NCBI GenBank assembly: GCA_003586115.2
Contig: QVOM02000034.1
Coordinates: 16,847,444-16,911,443, forward strand
Direction of reading: 5' to 3'
From: Salvator merianae
Lineage: Eukaryota > Chordata > Lepidosauria > Squamata > Teiidae
DNA length: 64,000 nt
Part shown: positions 25,025 through 36,105 of the stretch, piece after piece
How positions within the stretch are numbered: position 1 is the first letter of the stretch
Layout: each line of letters starts with the position of its first letter
Position numbers and translations under genes: made by a program
The notes under the pieces: generated by a model
Database searches by the model: none
The model's input: only the letters and a program-made list of their open reading frames with translations
What the model was told of the DNA's origin: nothing

Positions 25025-25480
25025 AAAGTGACATAGTAGCATAGTAGAAAAAAATGGGAAATGGTTTTCAAAACCTATAATGCAGCAAAGTCTTAATAAT
25101 AGATTGAAGCAAAGTGACTGATTCACAGAAAGGCAGGTCAAGCAAGTGTCTTTTTTTGCCACTGTGTGGACTCCCTTTCCACAAAATGACAGAGCAGATA
25201 GAAGGGATGGTTTAGGGGCAGAAGGAATAACAAGGGCTGAGAAGGGTTTCAGCAGAACAGGAAGAAGAGAGAAACATGAAAATGGAAGCAAATCTTGATG
25301 AGAGAGAGTATCTATAGAACAGAAATGACATTCACAGCCAGCAGACAGCCAGCCAAATCTTAAAGCAGCACCGGACAATGTGCAAGTCTATTCATTCCTG
25401 TAACAGGACTAAGGGTGCTTCAGTTGGCAAGAAGCAATGAGGGATCTAAAAAGATCCTGCAGTTGCCTGCTGAATGCTGG
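25025..25480. other. No recognisable gene or repeat
   Basis: Mixed sequence between a MITE and the palindrome. Confidence 0.4.
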
Positions 25481-25482
25481 GG

Positions 25483-25825
25483 TTCCTGTAATAGCGATTG
25501 GGGTTACCAGAAGCCAGCCAAGTGCATGAAAAACAACAAAGGGAAGTGGGTGTGTGCTTGGCTGGTTTCTGGTAACCCCAGTCGGGACAACTGCAGAAGC
25601 TTCTGACAGATGCAAAGGTAAGCCCAGGGCTTATCCCCGCATCTGGTGCAGGGAGAAGCCCTGGGCTTACCTTCGCATCTGTCAGCAGCTTCTGCAGTTG
25701 TCCTGACTGGGGTTACCAGTAACAAGCCAAGCACACGGCCGCTTTCTTTTATTGTTTTTCATGCACTCGGCTGGCTTCTGGTAACCCCAATTGCTCTGAC
25801 TGCGAAAGCAGAGCTATTACAGGAA
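25483..25825. mobile_element. Nested cloverleaf palindrome (foldback element)
   Basis: A 343-bp inverted repeat centred near 25644-25654. The core stem pairs 25615-25632 with 25656-25673 perfectly (18 bp). Each outer arm is itself a hairpin, bounded by GGGGTTACC and GGTAACCCC at 25500-25579 and 25709-25788. A third, central hairpin spans 25580-25708. Outermost, TTCCTGTAATAGC pairs with GCTATTACAGGAA after a small bulge. The loops carry an A-rich AAACAACAAAGGGAAG-like sequence shared with 9450 and 47260. Confidence 0.8.
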
Positions 25826-26723
25826 TCTCGGTGTTGCTGGTTTTCCATAATAGCGATAAAACAGTTTTTCGGTAGGTTAAAATCACCATTATATTGGAAA
25901 TGCCAGGGGCTTCTCAGGCATTCCTAGTATAGTGTCGTGGCTGAAGATATGGCTGAAGGCAGCCTCAGTGGAATCAGAAATTCAGATGCAAAACATTTTA
26001 GATGATAGATGATTTGGGACATCTCAATCAGAATAATGTATATCCGACTTGTAGAAACATCATTCTCCAGCAGGAATCAAAAACTAGAAGATTGGTACAA
26101 ACTCTCCACATTGCCTGAGAGAGTCAAACTTTTGTTCAATGCATCTAAATGACTGTCGCACCCAGATTAAACTTGGACAAATGCTTCTGTTCATTTACGG
26201 TTGCCACACATCCCAGACAGTTAGTAGAGATGAAGCTGGATCACCAGGCAGGGAGAGCAAAAGGCTTTCAGTTTCAGTCTGCCTTCTGATCACAAGCTGT
26301 TTGGTGGTTCCCCCTACATAATTCTCATATAGACAAGAGTCCCCTTCTTACAGACGTGATGGACCATTGTACTATGATGACCTATGCACATGAGGGTTGC
26401 TCCTGATGTTGCAACTCTTAGTTGTTCAGGATGGGCACCTTGTAGCTTGGACTAGCAGGAGTAGCCTAGGTGGCAAATCTCTACATGCTTGCCCTTGCAG
26501 CATTTAATCTTCCACCATCTCTTCTCACAGTGCGACCCCCACTGAAAAACCATCAAAGATGCCACGTGAAAGCTTTCCAGAAGGAAATGCTTTCCTTCCT
26601 TAGTAACACGTTCAACACCTTGCAATTGCAGACTACTACTGCTCTTTGTCCCGTCTTCAGAAGACAGGATAAATGATTGTTTCATTTCTTAGGCATTTTC
26701 CAAGCTGGAATAACTATTTTTTA

Positions 26724-26755
<32 letters not shown>

Positions 26756-27045
26756 GTGCATGCAAGAGTAGGCCTAATTTTGAGCAAGGCAATCCTTAGT
26801 GACCTAGCATGATGAAATCCCAGCCACCTATTCCCTGCTGAGCAGCTTTGAAAACTTGCCATTTGGTGGAGAAGAGCAGCTGTCTGCATGACAGAATGCT
26901 TAACCCTTAGTCTCCGCAACCCCATCCTTCTCTCCACTGCAGCTGAAACATTGAGAGGAAATTGCAGGATCTTGTTTAGAGCCCACAATCACCTCTCACC
27001 ACCCCTGCCAGACAGCAGGTGACAATCCCAAGGCAATCCCGAATC
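25826..27045. other. No gene; short (TTTA)n tract
   Basis: Nothing is recognised except an (ATTT)n microsatellite at about 26727-26756. Confidence 0.4.
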
Positions 27046-27049
27046 TTAC

Positions 27050-27480
27050 CTCCACTGCATCCAGGCAGGGGGGGATATAGCACCAATATGGTGCCATTAT
27101 GGTGGGGTTGCCATACATATAGCTATGCTATATCTGCCTCAAAATGCGCAATAGCCTATTTCATGAAAACCCAGCTCTTGTGATGGGTTTCCCAAAATAG
27201 CACTAAAAGTTACCTTGTGGATGGAGGCACCATCATTGTTCGACTGAGTGTACATGCATGGTGGTCATGATCATGCACAATACTGGATATGTGCATCCAC
27301 TGCTCATGTACATGGGCAGAAAAGACAGCCATGCATGTGCAACGTTCAGTCCACAAAAGCACAAAGACAGCACGATCTCCATGCTATCAGGAGAGCAGGC
27401 AATATACCAGAGGAGCTTTTTTCCAGAATATCACCTTGGCACTTTTCTGGCTGGTGTCTGGAGCCAGTCCTCAGCTGCCA
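27050..27480 (-). mobile_element. Harbinger-like MITE, copy C (reverse)
   Basis: The reverse complement shares the GGTTTTCATGAAATAGGC-type block, GATATAGC-AT and GGTGGGGTTGCCA with copies A, B and D. The right end GTGTCTGGAGCCAGTCC is the family's 5' end. The left limit is uncertain. Confidence 0.6.
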
Positions 27481-27628
27481 AGTGCTCACAGGATCACTGT
27501 TCTTGCAAAATACCTGGATGCAAGCAAGTGCCCACTCTCTTCCTTTTTGTGTTTTTGGTCCCAGACTTGCTAGCATCCAGGTTGATGCAAGAGCAGCAAT
27601 CCTGTGAGAAGTCAGCAGACAAAGTAAG

Positions 27629-27708
27629 TGACCATGCTGGTATCAATATTACCAGAAATCTGCCATTGTTGTTGGATTTCTGGTAATACTGATATTCTGG
27701 GTTATCAC
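27629..27708. repeat. Hairpin in a foldback MITE (about 27485-27790)
   Basis: ATTACCAGAAATC pairs with GATTTCTGGTAAT around a 14-base loop. The stem extends outward with small bulges to GTGACCA and GGTTATCAC. The surrounding block also contains GGGACTGCCAC-GTGGCAGTCCC (27729 onward), a second hairpin. Confidence 0.75.
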
Positions 27709-28069
27709 TCAGTATCTCAGGACTACATTGGGACTGCCACGGGTACGTGTGGCAGTCCCAGTATAGTCCCAGAAGAATCACAGATTTTCACCTGCATCTG
27801 AACGCACCCTGAAACAGCAACAGTTGAAGCAGGGGGAGAATATGAAGTTGGCATTGTAGAGACAGTGATAAATGGTCCAAATGATAAGCACAGTATTGCC
27901 TTCCTTAGCTGATGACTTTCTTGCAAATCACCTTGTACAAAAACAGGGCCTGGAGAAGCCATAGACAAGTCACTCCCACCACATCTAGGTTCCATCTGGG
28001 ACGGTGACCTGGATGCTCTTTCTTGGTGCCTTTGCCCACCTCCTGTTTGGCTGTGCAGGATCTGAAGAG

Positions 28070-28470
28070 CTTGTACAGTTATCGTGAATTGTTTTATACC
28101 TCTGTGAGTATCAAATGCTCTTGTTTATTTTTGCTATTTCCATTATGTGATTTTCTTATCTGTATACCTCAGAGAGCGCCTTTACAAGGCTTTATAAACA
28201 GCTGCTAAGTTTATCAGCCTGTCATTTGGGTTTTCATTATGCCAGATAACAATCTTCCTCATAACTTATGAGAAGATATAATGGGATTGTTTTAAAAGAC
28301 AGAGAGAAGGGGGGAAGGACAGACAAAAGAAAATCAAGTCGACGTTGTCCTTTACTTCATCGTCTGCAGCCTCAACAATGTCAGCCCAGTTACCGCTGTT
28401 TTTTATTCTTGCTGTAACGCAGGAGGGAAATTATCTCTCTCATTACTTCTGTGTTCATAGAGATCAACTC
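28070..28470. promoter_or_regulatory. Candidate conserved non-coding element
   Basis: A repeat-free segment containing TTTATAAACAGCTGC, GCCTGTCATTTGGG and CAGATAACAATC. These are HOX/forkhead/SOX-like words without coding potential. It ends at a poly-T tract (28478-28494). Conservation cannot be tested here. Confidence 0.3.
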
Positions 28471-28883
28471 TTGCCTTTTTTTTTTTTTTTTTTGTCATCC
28501 TCTCCCTGCAGTGTATGCTGCAGTGGGGTTTATCTGGAATGTGGCAACATCTGGCCCCAGTGGTCCTTAGCCCTGGCTGTTCTATAGCATGCACAGATGG
28601 AATGAAAAGGAAGGAAGAGAGGCAATTGTCGGCAGTCCTCCCTTTTGAATATGGATAGCTATTACTCATGTAATTTGACAGTTCTTGACTCTCAGCTGTA
28701 TAATGGCAGCAAAATGGTAAGAATTTCAGCAGCCTAACTTCTGTCTTACTTCAAGATAAGCTTATCAACTGTAGCCTGAATCCCTGTAGCTTATGAGCAG
28801 ATGAAAACTCATGTCATGTTGAACTGTTACTCAGATACTTAAGTCTTGACTATTGCTATTTTTGCATTCATACATATATATTT

Positions 28884-28902
28884 CTTTTTTTTTTTTTTTT
28901 AC
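28884..28902. repeat. Poly-T tract
   Basis: A run of about 18 T. A similar run lies at 28478-28494. Confidence 0.9.
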
Positions 28903-29089
28903 TCTGTGCAATTTCCTTAGCCTTTGACAGACCTGCTCAAATATATATGCCATTGGGTGTCTGCCTGATAAGACAAAAATGTATGCTTCAAAAATGCATC
29001 ATGGATTGGTGGTTCCCTAGTCCAGGAACCAGACAAACAGATTTCTTGATAGGGCTGCGTTCTCCAGGCAAATCAGATACGTAGACTAG

Positions 29090-29269
29090 GGCCCTTTCTG
29101 CACTTGGCTTTATGCTGGATTATATCCAAGAACAGAGCCCTGCTATCCACATGCTAGTGCAGATTACAGCAGGCCCTGAGTGGGGCCTGCCATAGTTTAC
29201 ACTAGCATGCAGATGGCAGGTCCCTGTTCCAGGATATAATCTAGAATAAGGCCAAGTGCAGAAAGGGCC
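29090..29269. mobile_element. 180-bp palindromic MITE with TAG duplication
   Basis: GGCCCTTTCTGCACTTGGC at the left pairs with GCCAAGTGCAGAAAGGGCC at the right. The pairing continues through GATTATATCC and CATGCTAGTGCAGATTA, so almost the whole element folds. TAG flanks both ends (29087-29089 and 29270-29272), a 3-bp duplication in the PIF/Harbinger style. Sister copies are at 35986 and 43777. Confidence 0.8.
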
Positions 29270-29368
29270 TAGGTGTCCCCACTGTTTTGCCTTACTGTAA
29301 GGTCAAATGGTCACAAACTATGGCCATTCCTCCATTCCTGCACTGGGACTGGTGGGACAATTAACCTA

Positions 29369-29851
29369 GGGCTTTTTTGCACTTTAAGCTAATGAGCATC
29401 TGGGATGCTCACTAGCTAAGTGTGTCTACACTGCACAGAGGCCCACATGACCAGGAGCAGCCTACAGCTGCTCCCAATCATGGTTAGCTGTGGAACACAA
29501 ATTGTGTTCCACAACTTGATGGTAAGCAGCTATCCTGTTCCCAGTCAAGTGCATTTACATCTACTTGCAGGTATGAACGCACGTCCGTGAAGCACACCAC
29601 TGCTGCGCCTATGCGATCGTGCGATCATGTGATCTCACCTGCGCATGCCTGTGCAATCTGGTCACCATGGCAGTAACAGGATGCTTCCCACCTGCCATGG
29701 TGAAGCATTCACCAAGCATTCACCAGCATTCACAGTGCAAATGTTGCTATCCTGCTGTTATTCTAGTCTACAGTGCAGATGGTGTCTGTGCTGCATGGTC
29801 CAGTCCACCTTAGAATGGGATAATTCTAAGGTGGAAAGTGTGAAAACACCC
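29369..29851 (+). mobile_element. Harbinger-like MITE
   Basis: The left end GGGCTTTTTTGCAC and right end GTGTGAAAACACCC are inverted repeats. The flanks CTA and TTA differ by one base. The interior has AGCTGCTCCCAATC, GTTCCACAACTTGATGG and CACCTTAGAATGG blocks shared with 31948 and 3267. Confidence 0.7.
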
Positions 29852-30284
29852 TTAGACTAACCAAGTAACTTGAATACTGCGAGGCACACTATACGGGGCT
29901 GCCTTGAAGATGATCTGGATATAACTATTAGTGCCAAAACCAGTTTCAAGGCTGTTGACTAGCTGCACCCAGCCTTTACTATAAAACCAGCCTTGCAAAA
30001 TTTGCATTAGGTTCCTGAACTTAAATCACTGTCTTGTTTTAGATACATACAGTCCTAAACTATGTTTAGGCCCAACTGCCTGAAGAAGCACTTTATGCCA
30101 CACAAACCAGCACATGAAATAAATCCTCCCAAAGTGGCCTTATCGGGCACACCATTGCTGTGTCACAAGCAAGGGACCTGGTAGGGCAGCAGGAAAAGGC
30201 TGAGGTTCTGAACTGCATTTTGATCCACTGCATGAGTTGTTATTGCCATTGTCAAATGAAAAGCTCAAAGAAACCCATGATATA

Positions 30285-30310
30285 TAAATCAAATAAATAA
30301 ATAAATAAAC
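30285..30310. repeat. (AAAT)n microsatellite
   Basis: About five AAAT units. Possibly the tail of an unrecognised retroelement. Confidence 0.8.
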
Positions 30311-31947
30311 CATGGCAACCAGGTTTTGAACTAATGTGAAAGTAAATCTGCTTCAGGTCTACCAAAGCTTCCTTAAACCCCTGCCAGGCCTCTCAGCGTG
30401 CGACCAGACAGGATTTTTTTCAATCACCCCATTTAGAAAACACATCCCTTCTATAGATCCACAAAAAAACAGGTGTTCAAACAGTTAAACAAATAACCCT
30501 ACCTCATGTTTCCACATGTTGCACTTTCTTCACCTTGAAGCCTGGCAACATCTTCCTGAAAACAAGTGTTTGCCACTGATTGGCTACACACCTGCCCAAC
30601 GTTCATGGCCCTAATTGATCACTTACCAGCAGCATTTGTTCCCATGCTGTGATTGGCTATATTTCCTTCCTCAGTGCTTATGAAGCTCCATGCCCAATGC
30701 CACTAAAAAAATGAGTCATCCTTCGAGTCATTTTATCCCATACAAAAAAAGGGTGTCGCATTCCCAGGCTTCAGGATAGGTAAGGTGATTTTAGGGATTT
30801 TATGTCTGCCCTTACAGCCTCAAATTCACCCAGAGGACATCTTATTAAATATATCTGATCACAGTCTAAGATGATAGGGGTTTTCACACACATGTACACA
30901 CACTAGAGGCTTGGCAAGGATCCAGGGAAGGCCTGATAGGCCTTAGATCAAGGCAGTGCTGCCAGCTAATCAGCCAAACTAATTATTTTAGCCATAAAAA
31001 GCCAATAAAAAACCCCACCCAAGGGTATTTGATATTTAGCTGATTTTTAGCCAAAGTAGGCAGTCTGTATAACATTATCAATAATGTCATTGTGCACCCA
31101 TATGTAGCAGCAGGTGGCCCCACCCCATCTGCATCCCAAGATGGCTGAGAGGGGCAGCTAGGAACAAGGTGCGGTAAGGTAAGTGCTTGCTTTGAGTTTG
31201 AGTACCACTTCACCTAGCAAACAGTCCCTATGTAAGAGGGGTGTGATCATTTCAAAAGTTTCAAATAGCATTCGGAATAGTTTTTTGCACATTCTTAACT
31301 CCTTTGGCTTTGGAAAATAGATGGCTTGACAATATCAGAGGTTTTTCTACTCTTCTCCCTTACTTCCATTCCTAATTTATTATTTCTTCCATGTGGCTTT
31401 ATAAGAAATTCTAAGAAACCGAAAAGCTCAACACATTTCTGCAACATTTTTTTTGACCAACAATAAGTATATTTTTTTCCCTTCAGGCAGGACCAGAATC
31501 ACTACTTTTTGAGATATACACAGTATAAAATAACAGGGTTTTTTTTTTAATTATCTGACACCTCCTAACTGGAATAAATCTCAACTAATATCCAAACAAC
31601 TGGCAAGTCCAGTTCCTTGTGGATACTAATTGGCATGTGTCTACTCTAGAAAATATAGATATGCAGGTACATAGAAACAATGGAATGGGAGATCACACAG
31701 AAGTCCTTAGGGTGCCTGCATGAACCCATCCATCACCACCATGGAACAGCCCATGCTGAAGCTCAATCCCTGTAGGGTTATCATCCACCATGGCTGTTGC
31801 AGGGTGGATGAGCAGGAATATTCTTTTTTATTTTTATTTTTATTTTTGGCTCTGAGCTTGCTTTAAATTTGCCACAGCCCTGGTATATAGATTACCAGTG
31901 AAAAGATGACAGTAAATTAATAGCATCTTGTAGCCAATATACTCTTA
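30311..31947. other. Unclassified stretch
   Basis: The segment 30520-30860 loosely resembles parts of the 20094 element (GTAAGG-GATTTT, CTCAAATTCACCCAGA), so it may be a decayed relative. The rest shows nothing. Confidence 0.3.
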
Positions 31948-32289
31948 GGGCCTTTTCACACTTGTTGCCTAGTGAGTGTCTGCATGCTCACTAGGCAACT
32001 GTATCCACACTGCGTGGCAGCCCACACAATCAGGAGCAGATTCCAGCTGCTCCCGATCGCAGCTAACTGCAGAACACTAAATTGTGCTCCACAACTTCAC
32101 CTAGTAGCTAGCCTGCTCCCAGTAAAGTGTGTCGCACCCGCTCCCGGTGCACTGCAGCTGTGCCTGCTGCTGTCATGGCAAAGATCAGGAGCAGGACACC
32201 AGCACTGTGTGTAAATACTGGTATCTTGCTGGTGTCCACGCTACAGGGTCCCCTCCACCTGTTCTAAGGTGGAAAGTACAAAAACACCC
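31948..32289 (+). mobile_element. Harbinger-like MITE with TTA duplication
   Basis: The ends are GGGCCTTTTCACAC and GTACAAAAACACCC. The flanks are TTA on both sides (31945-31947 and 32290-32292), the canonical PIF/Harbinger target duplication. The interior matches 29369 (AGCTGCTCCCGATC, GCTCCACAACTTCA, TTCTAAGGTGGAAAG). No transposase. Confidence 0.8.
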
Positions 32290-32847
32290 TTAATCTTCCA
32301 CAAAGCTTTCCTGAGGGGGAAAAATCAGCTTACAAAAAGGTGTACAGATTTGTTTCCAGACACACTTTCATTTTTTGAAGTTTGTGCCTGTGTAATCAGT
32401 CTTACCTACCACACAGGGTTCCTGTGACGATAACATGGAGAGAAGGGGAATAATATTCACCTCCTTGAGCATTTCAGCAGAACAAAGGAATGTGAATGAA
32501 AATGCTATGCTCTTGTATAACAATTTTTTTTCCCTTACATAGGCAGTAAGATAGAACATCCTTCATATAACATAGGCCATTTCTGCATTTAGTGACCTGG
32601 GCCATTCTAACTGGAACCACTCCAACTGGAACAGTTCCCAGCTGGAGCAGTCCAGCTGTCCCAGAACAAGACTGTCTGCACTTGGACGGCAACTTCCGGG
32701 ATACCACCCTGCACCACTCTGAAGCTCATGTGACCTGGAATCACATTGTCAATATAAGCCTGTTTAATTTGAGTTCTTAAGCCACCTTTGAAGAAAGCTG
32801 ATGTTCAAAGCAGCTTTAAAGAACAGTAATAATATAATTGTGAGTGG

Positions 32848-33015
32848 CTATTGCTCAGTGGTATAACAAACTGCCTGGAAAGCAGAGTATTGCAGGTTCA
32901 ATCCCCCACCTCTCTCTGGAAGTAGGCAAAGACAAATCACTTCTGTATCTTTGCCAAGAAGGCACCTCTGTAGCCAACTGTAAGCTGGACCCAAATCAAT
33001 GATACACAACAAAAA
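32848..33015 (+). mobile_element. tRNA-derived SINE
   Basis: The head contains GCTCAGTGGTATAACAAAC and the B box GGTTCAATCCC (32895-32905), followed by a short body. It is a different subfamily from those at 2641 and 7246. It cannot be a tRNA gene because no acceptor stem closes. Confidence 0.7.
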
Positions 33016-33669
33016 CCATGTAGGTATAGGAATAATTTTGCATAAACAGAAATATTGCTTTACATTTTCTCCAGAAAAAATCTAAAACTATTCTAAGGTC
33101 TTGAACAGAGAACAGAGGCATTACAGTCACTCAGACTTACTCTGCAAGTCCTTGAGTGACGTGCTGTTGGGGGTACAGAAACATAGTTGAAGAATCTGAA
33201 ATGTGAGATGTCCCTCATTTGCTGTGATTTGCTTCCTGGAAACCATGATGTAACACAAAACTACAGGAAGATCCATACAACCACATTAGGCAAGAACCAT
33301 AGTGACTGCGCATCACTGTGCAACAGGCAGGCACCTCCCTGAACCGTACGATTTTCAGTGCACCAAAATGTGGAATGGGAAAATCAAAAGTAACTTTTAA
33401 TAGAAGTTACCACTAGATGATGGGTCAGAAAAAAGAACTGCCTAATTCTTCCATCACCACCACAACTCCAGTTGTCGCAACAGTAATTTTCATTAAGGAT
33501 GGATAAAATAATTGTACAGATATTCAAGTCTGATTGAATTTTTCAACTTAATTTCCATCCATTCTGACTCCATCCAAGTGGATCTTCTAATTTTGCTTCA
33601 CTTGAATGAATATAATTTGAATTTATAGATTTACTAATTTTATCTCTGTTTTATCCTGTTTATTTTATC

Positions 33670-33995
33670 AAACACTGTGACCCATTCGATGGCACTGATC
33701 CAGACTGGGCCACACCACAGCGACAAAGCTGACGTGAGCTTTACAGCCACACACCCATGCCTCCAAAGGCTAGGAATTTTTGTCCCTAGCCTCGACCCCT
33801 GGTTAATCAGAACTACCTGGTTAGTCAGGACTACCAGTGATCCAGATTAAGGCCTCCTTAATCTGGCTCACATTCTGTCTTGGGCATAGGGTGGGGCATG
33901 ACCTTGTATATCTGCACTAATGTGCAGATCCAAGAGGTCTAAAAGTGTACTACATGGATCCCTAATTCAGATTAAGAGTCCATGCAGAAAAGTCC
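33670..33995. mobile_element. GGCCTTT-end MITE (long family), partial
   Basis: It shares GGCACTGATCCAGACTGG, GGCTAGGAATTTTTGTCCCTAGCC-like and CAGAAAAGTCC blocks with 23170 and 35424. Confidence 0.45.
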
Positions 33996-34106
33996 TTAAA
34001 TAGTGTGTCTCAGCCCATCCTAACTTCAAGGCCAGAGAATGAAAAATCCCTGATATCAAAGTTGCAAACCAGTGACATTTATCCAGGCTCCTAAAATGGT
34101 CACAGA

Positions 34107-34325
34107 ATGTAAGAACATAAGAAAAGCCCCACAGGATCAGACCCATGACCCATCTAATCCAGCAGTCTATTCTCACTGAGGCTAACTAGCTGTACAGGGA
34201 ATCTACCAGCAGTGTATGAGAGCACAGCTTGTTCTGTCTCCCAGAAGCTGGCCTTTGAAGGCAGACCACTTTCTATTGCCATCTGGGCAAATGGCAATAG
34301 ATAGCCCTGACTTCCCTGAACTGGT
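34107..34325 (-). mobile_element. CR1 LINE 3' fragment
   Basis: On the minus strand it ends CTGGATTAGATGGGTCATGG and TTATGTTCTTACAT, the CR1 3' end. Upstream is the CTGTCTCCCAGAAG-type block. Confidence 0.7.
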
Positions 34326-34404
34326 CCAAACCATTTTGAAGTACAAAGAAGGTGAAGATATGTGCCTCTTTAGTCAAAGGCGTAGGTAAAGAAGTGTGTC
34401 TTTA

Positions 34405-34690
34405 CCAACCTCCTAACCAATGGCAGCCACCGGGTTTAAGCCTGGGTGTTCGCGTCCCACGCAAAGCATGCCATGGCTGTTCGTGGGGCCTCCAGGCCTC
34501 CGTACTGCTGCAGCAAGTCACTGGCAACACTTTACACACCTCAGAAGGGATCCCATTCCACCGCCTGGGAGCTACCACAAAGACCTTCTTGGGGGTCACT
34601 GTCTTTTTAGCTTCTGATGGAACTGCCTAGGGGGCCTCTCCAGCAGATCTTAATTCATGGACAGATCTTTGGGGCTCAAGACTACACCTT
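34405..34690 (-). mobile_element. L2 LINE fragment with a small repeat inside
   Basis: Minus-strand translation near 34530-34610 gives VFVVAPRRWNGIPSEV, the L2 ORF2 C-terminal signature, followed by the L2 3' region. The adjoining 34405-34530 block is instead the short repeat also seen at 10610, which probably inserted into or next to the L2 copy. Confidence 0.6.
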
Positions 34691-35423
34691 CAAGAGATGT
34701 TTATACCTTCTTACAATTCTTGCATCTTATTCATGGTCACCACTGATGCTTTTCAGATTTTTCCAGATGATGCATAGGTATTTTTGAACATGAAGTTTCC
34801 CAAATGCCCTGATGAATCTGACTTTTCTAAGTTTGAAATGTCTAATGCGTACTTCATTTTTGATGTCCCATTTTGATTTACCTTATTGTTTGATTGTTGA
34901 CTATAATTTAAGAACTAATAAGTTATAGTCAGAAAGTCTGCTCTGGTGTGTGGCAGTCACTGACATTTTCTTCAGCATTTACACTCAAAGAAACTGAGGC
35001 AGCTTGCCTCTATTAGCTCTAGGATATTGGTCTCACATGGCTACATCATTAAAACCTCCCAATTAGATATCTATGGATGAGTCTACACCATACTTCATGT
35101 GTTGCCTTTGCCAGAAGCAGTAGTAGTATGGGTGGGGCAGGAGGAAATAATTTTACATGGCGTCTTCAGTGGCCCCTGTGCTTATAAAGCAAATGAGAAG
35201 AAAGTGATACCAAGCCAATGAAAGTTAGGAATAACCAAGCCCCCCAAATGTTGCCATTTTGTCCATTAGAATTCTGTCCAAATGGAGTTCCCACTTTTTA
35301 ATATGTTCAGAAGCACAAACGACAAATATACCCACACAGTTTTGCTTGTCCAAACATAATTCAATGGCTGAAAAATGCAGCTGTTTGCCCCAGTTGAATT
35401 CAGAATAGTGAAACTACAGGCCT
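34691..35423. other. No recognisable gene or repeat
   Basis: No supported feature. Confidence 0.4.
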
Positions 35424-35890
35424 TTCTTCATGGACCCTTAATTTGGAGTAAGGATTCATGTAGTACACAAGGCCACACACCCCGTTGGTCCATTCTGCAC
35501 AAGACAGAGCCTGATCAAGATTAAGGAGGCCCTTAATCCGGAACACTGGCAGTCCTGATTACTGGAACACAGAAGGCTTGCAGATGTGGGCCTCCTGTGT
35601 TCAGGACTACCAGGGGCATCTTTTAGCGGTGCAGCATAGCGCGCCGCTGAAAAGCACCCCCACAGAGGCCCTGAGGTGAGGAACAAACATTCCTAGGCTT
35701 TGGAGGCATGGCGGTGCAGCTACAAAGTTTGTGTGAGCTTCATGGCCACAGTGTGACCTAATCTAGATCAGCAGCATCAGTGTAGATGGTGCTGAATCTG
35801 CCCACACACACCCATGATTTAGGTCAGTGGGCTGGGCTAACCTGGACCCACTGACCTATTTCTGCAGGAGGTAAGTGCAGAAAGGGCCTA
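35424..35890. mobile_element. GGCCTTT-end MITE (long family)
   Basis: The left end AGGCCTTTCTTCATGG and right end GTGCAGAAAGGGCCT are inverted repeats. Between them are the family blocks (CCTTAATTTGGAGTAAGG, GAACAAACATTCCTAGG). This is the best-bounded long copy. Confidence 0.6.
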
Positions 35891-35985
35891 AGACAACAGC
35901 TGTCCAGTCTCTACTCCTGGAACAAAGAAGGTTCTCTGGCTCAGGAACAGTCTCCTCCATGCATGTCAAGGGGCATGTGCATAAA

Positions 35986-36105
35986 GCTCTTTCTGCACTG
36001 GGCCTTATTCCAGATTATATTCCTTAATAGGAGCCTGACATTCGCATGCCAATGCAGACTACAGCCAGCCCCTAGTCCAGAATATAATCCAGTTCAGAAA
36101 GGGCC
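35986..36105. mobile_element. Short palindromic MITE (family of 29090)
   Basis: It runs from GCTCTTTCTGCACTGGGCC to TTCAGAAAGGGCC, with CCAGATTATATTCC and GGAATATAATCC-like arms. No target duplication is evident. Confidence 0.65.

Noticed and set aside
32848..32920. Possible tRNA gene (B-box-like sequence)
   Set aside because: No closing acceptor stem or plausible anticodon arm. It is the head of a SINE.
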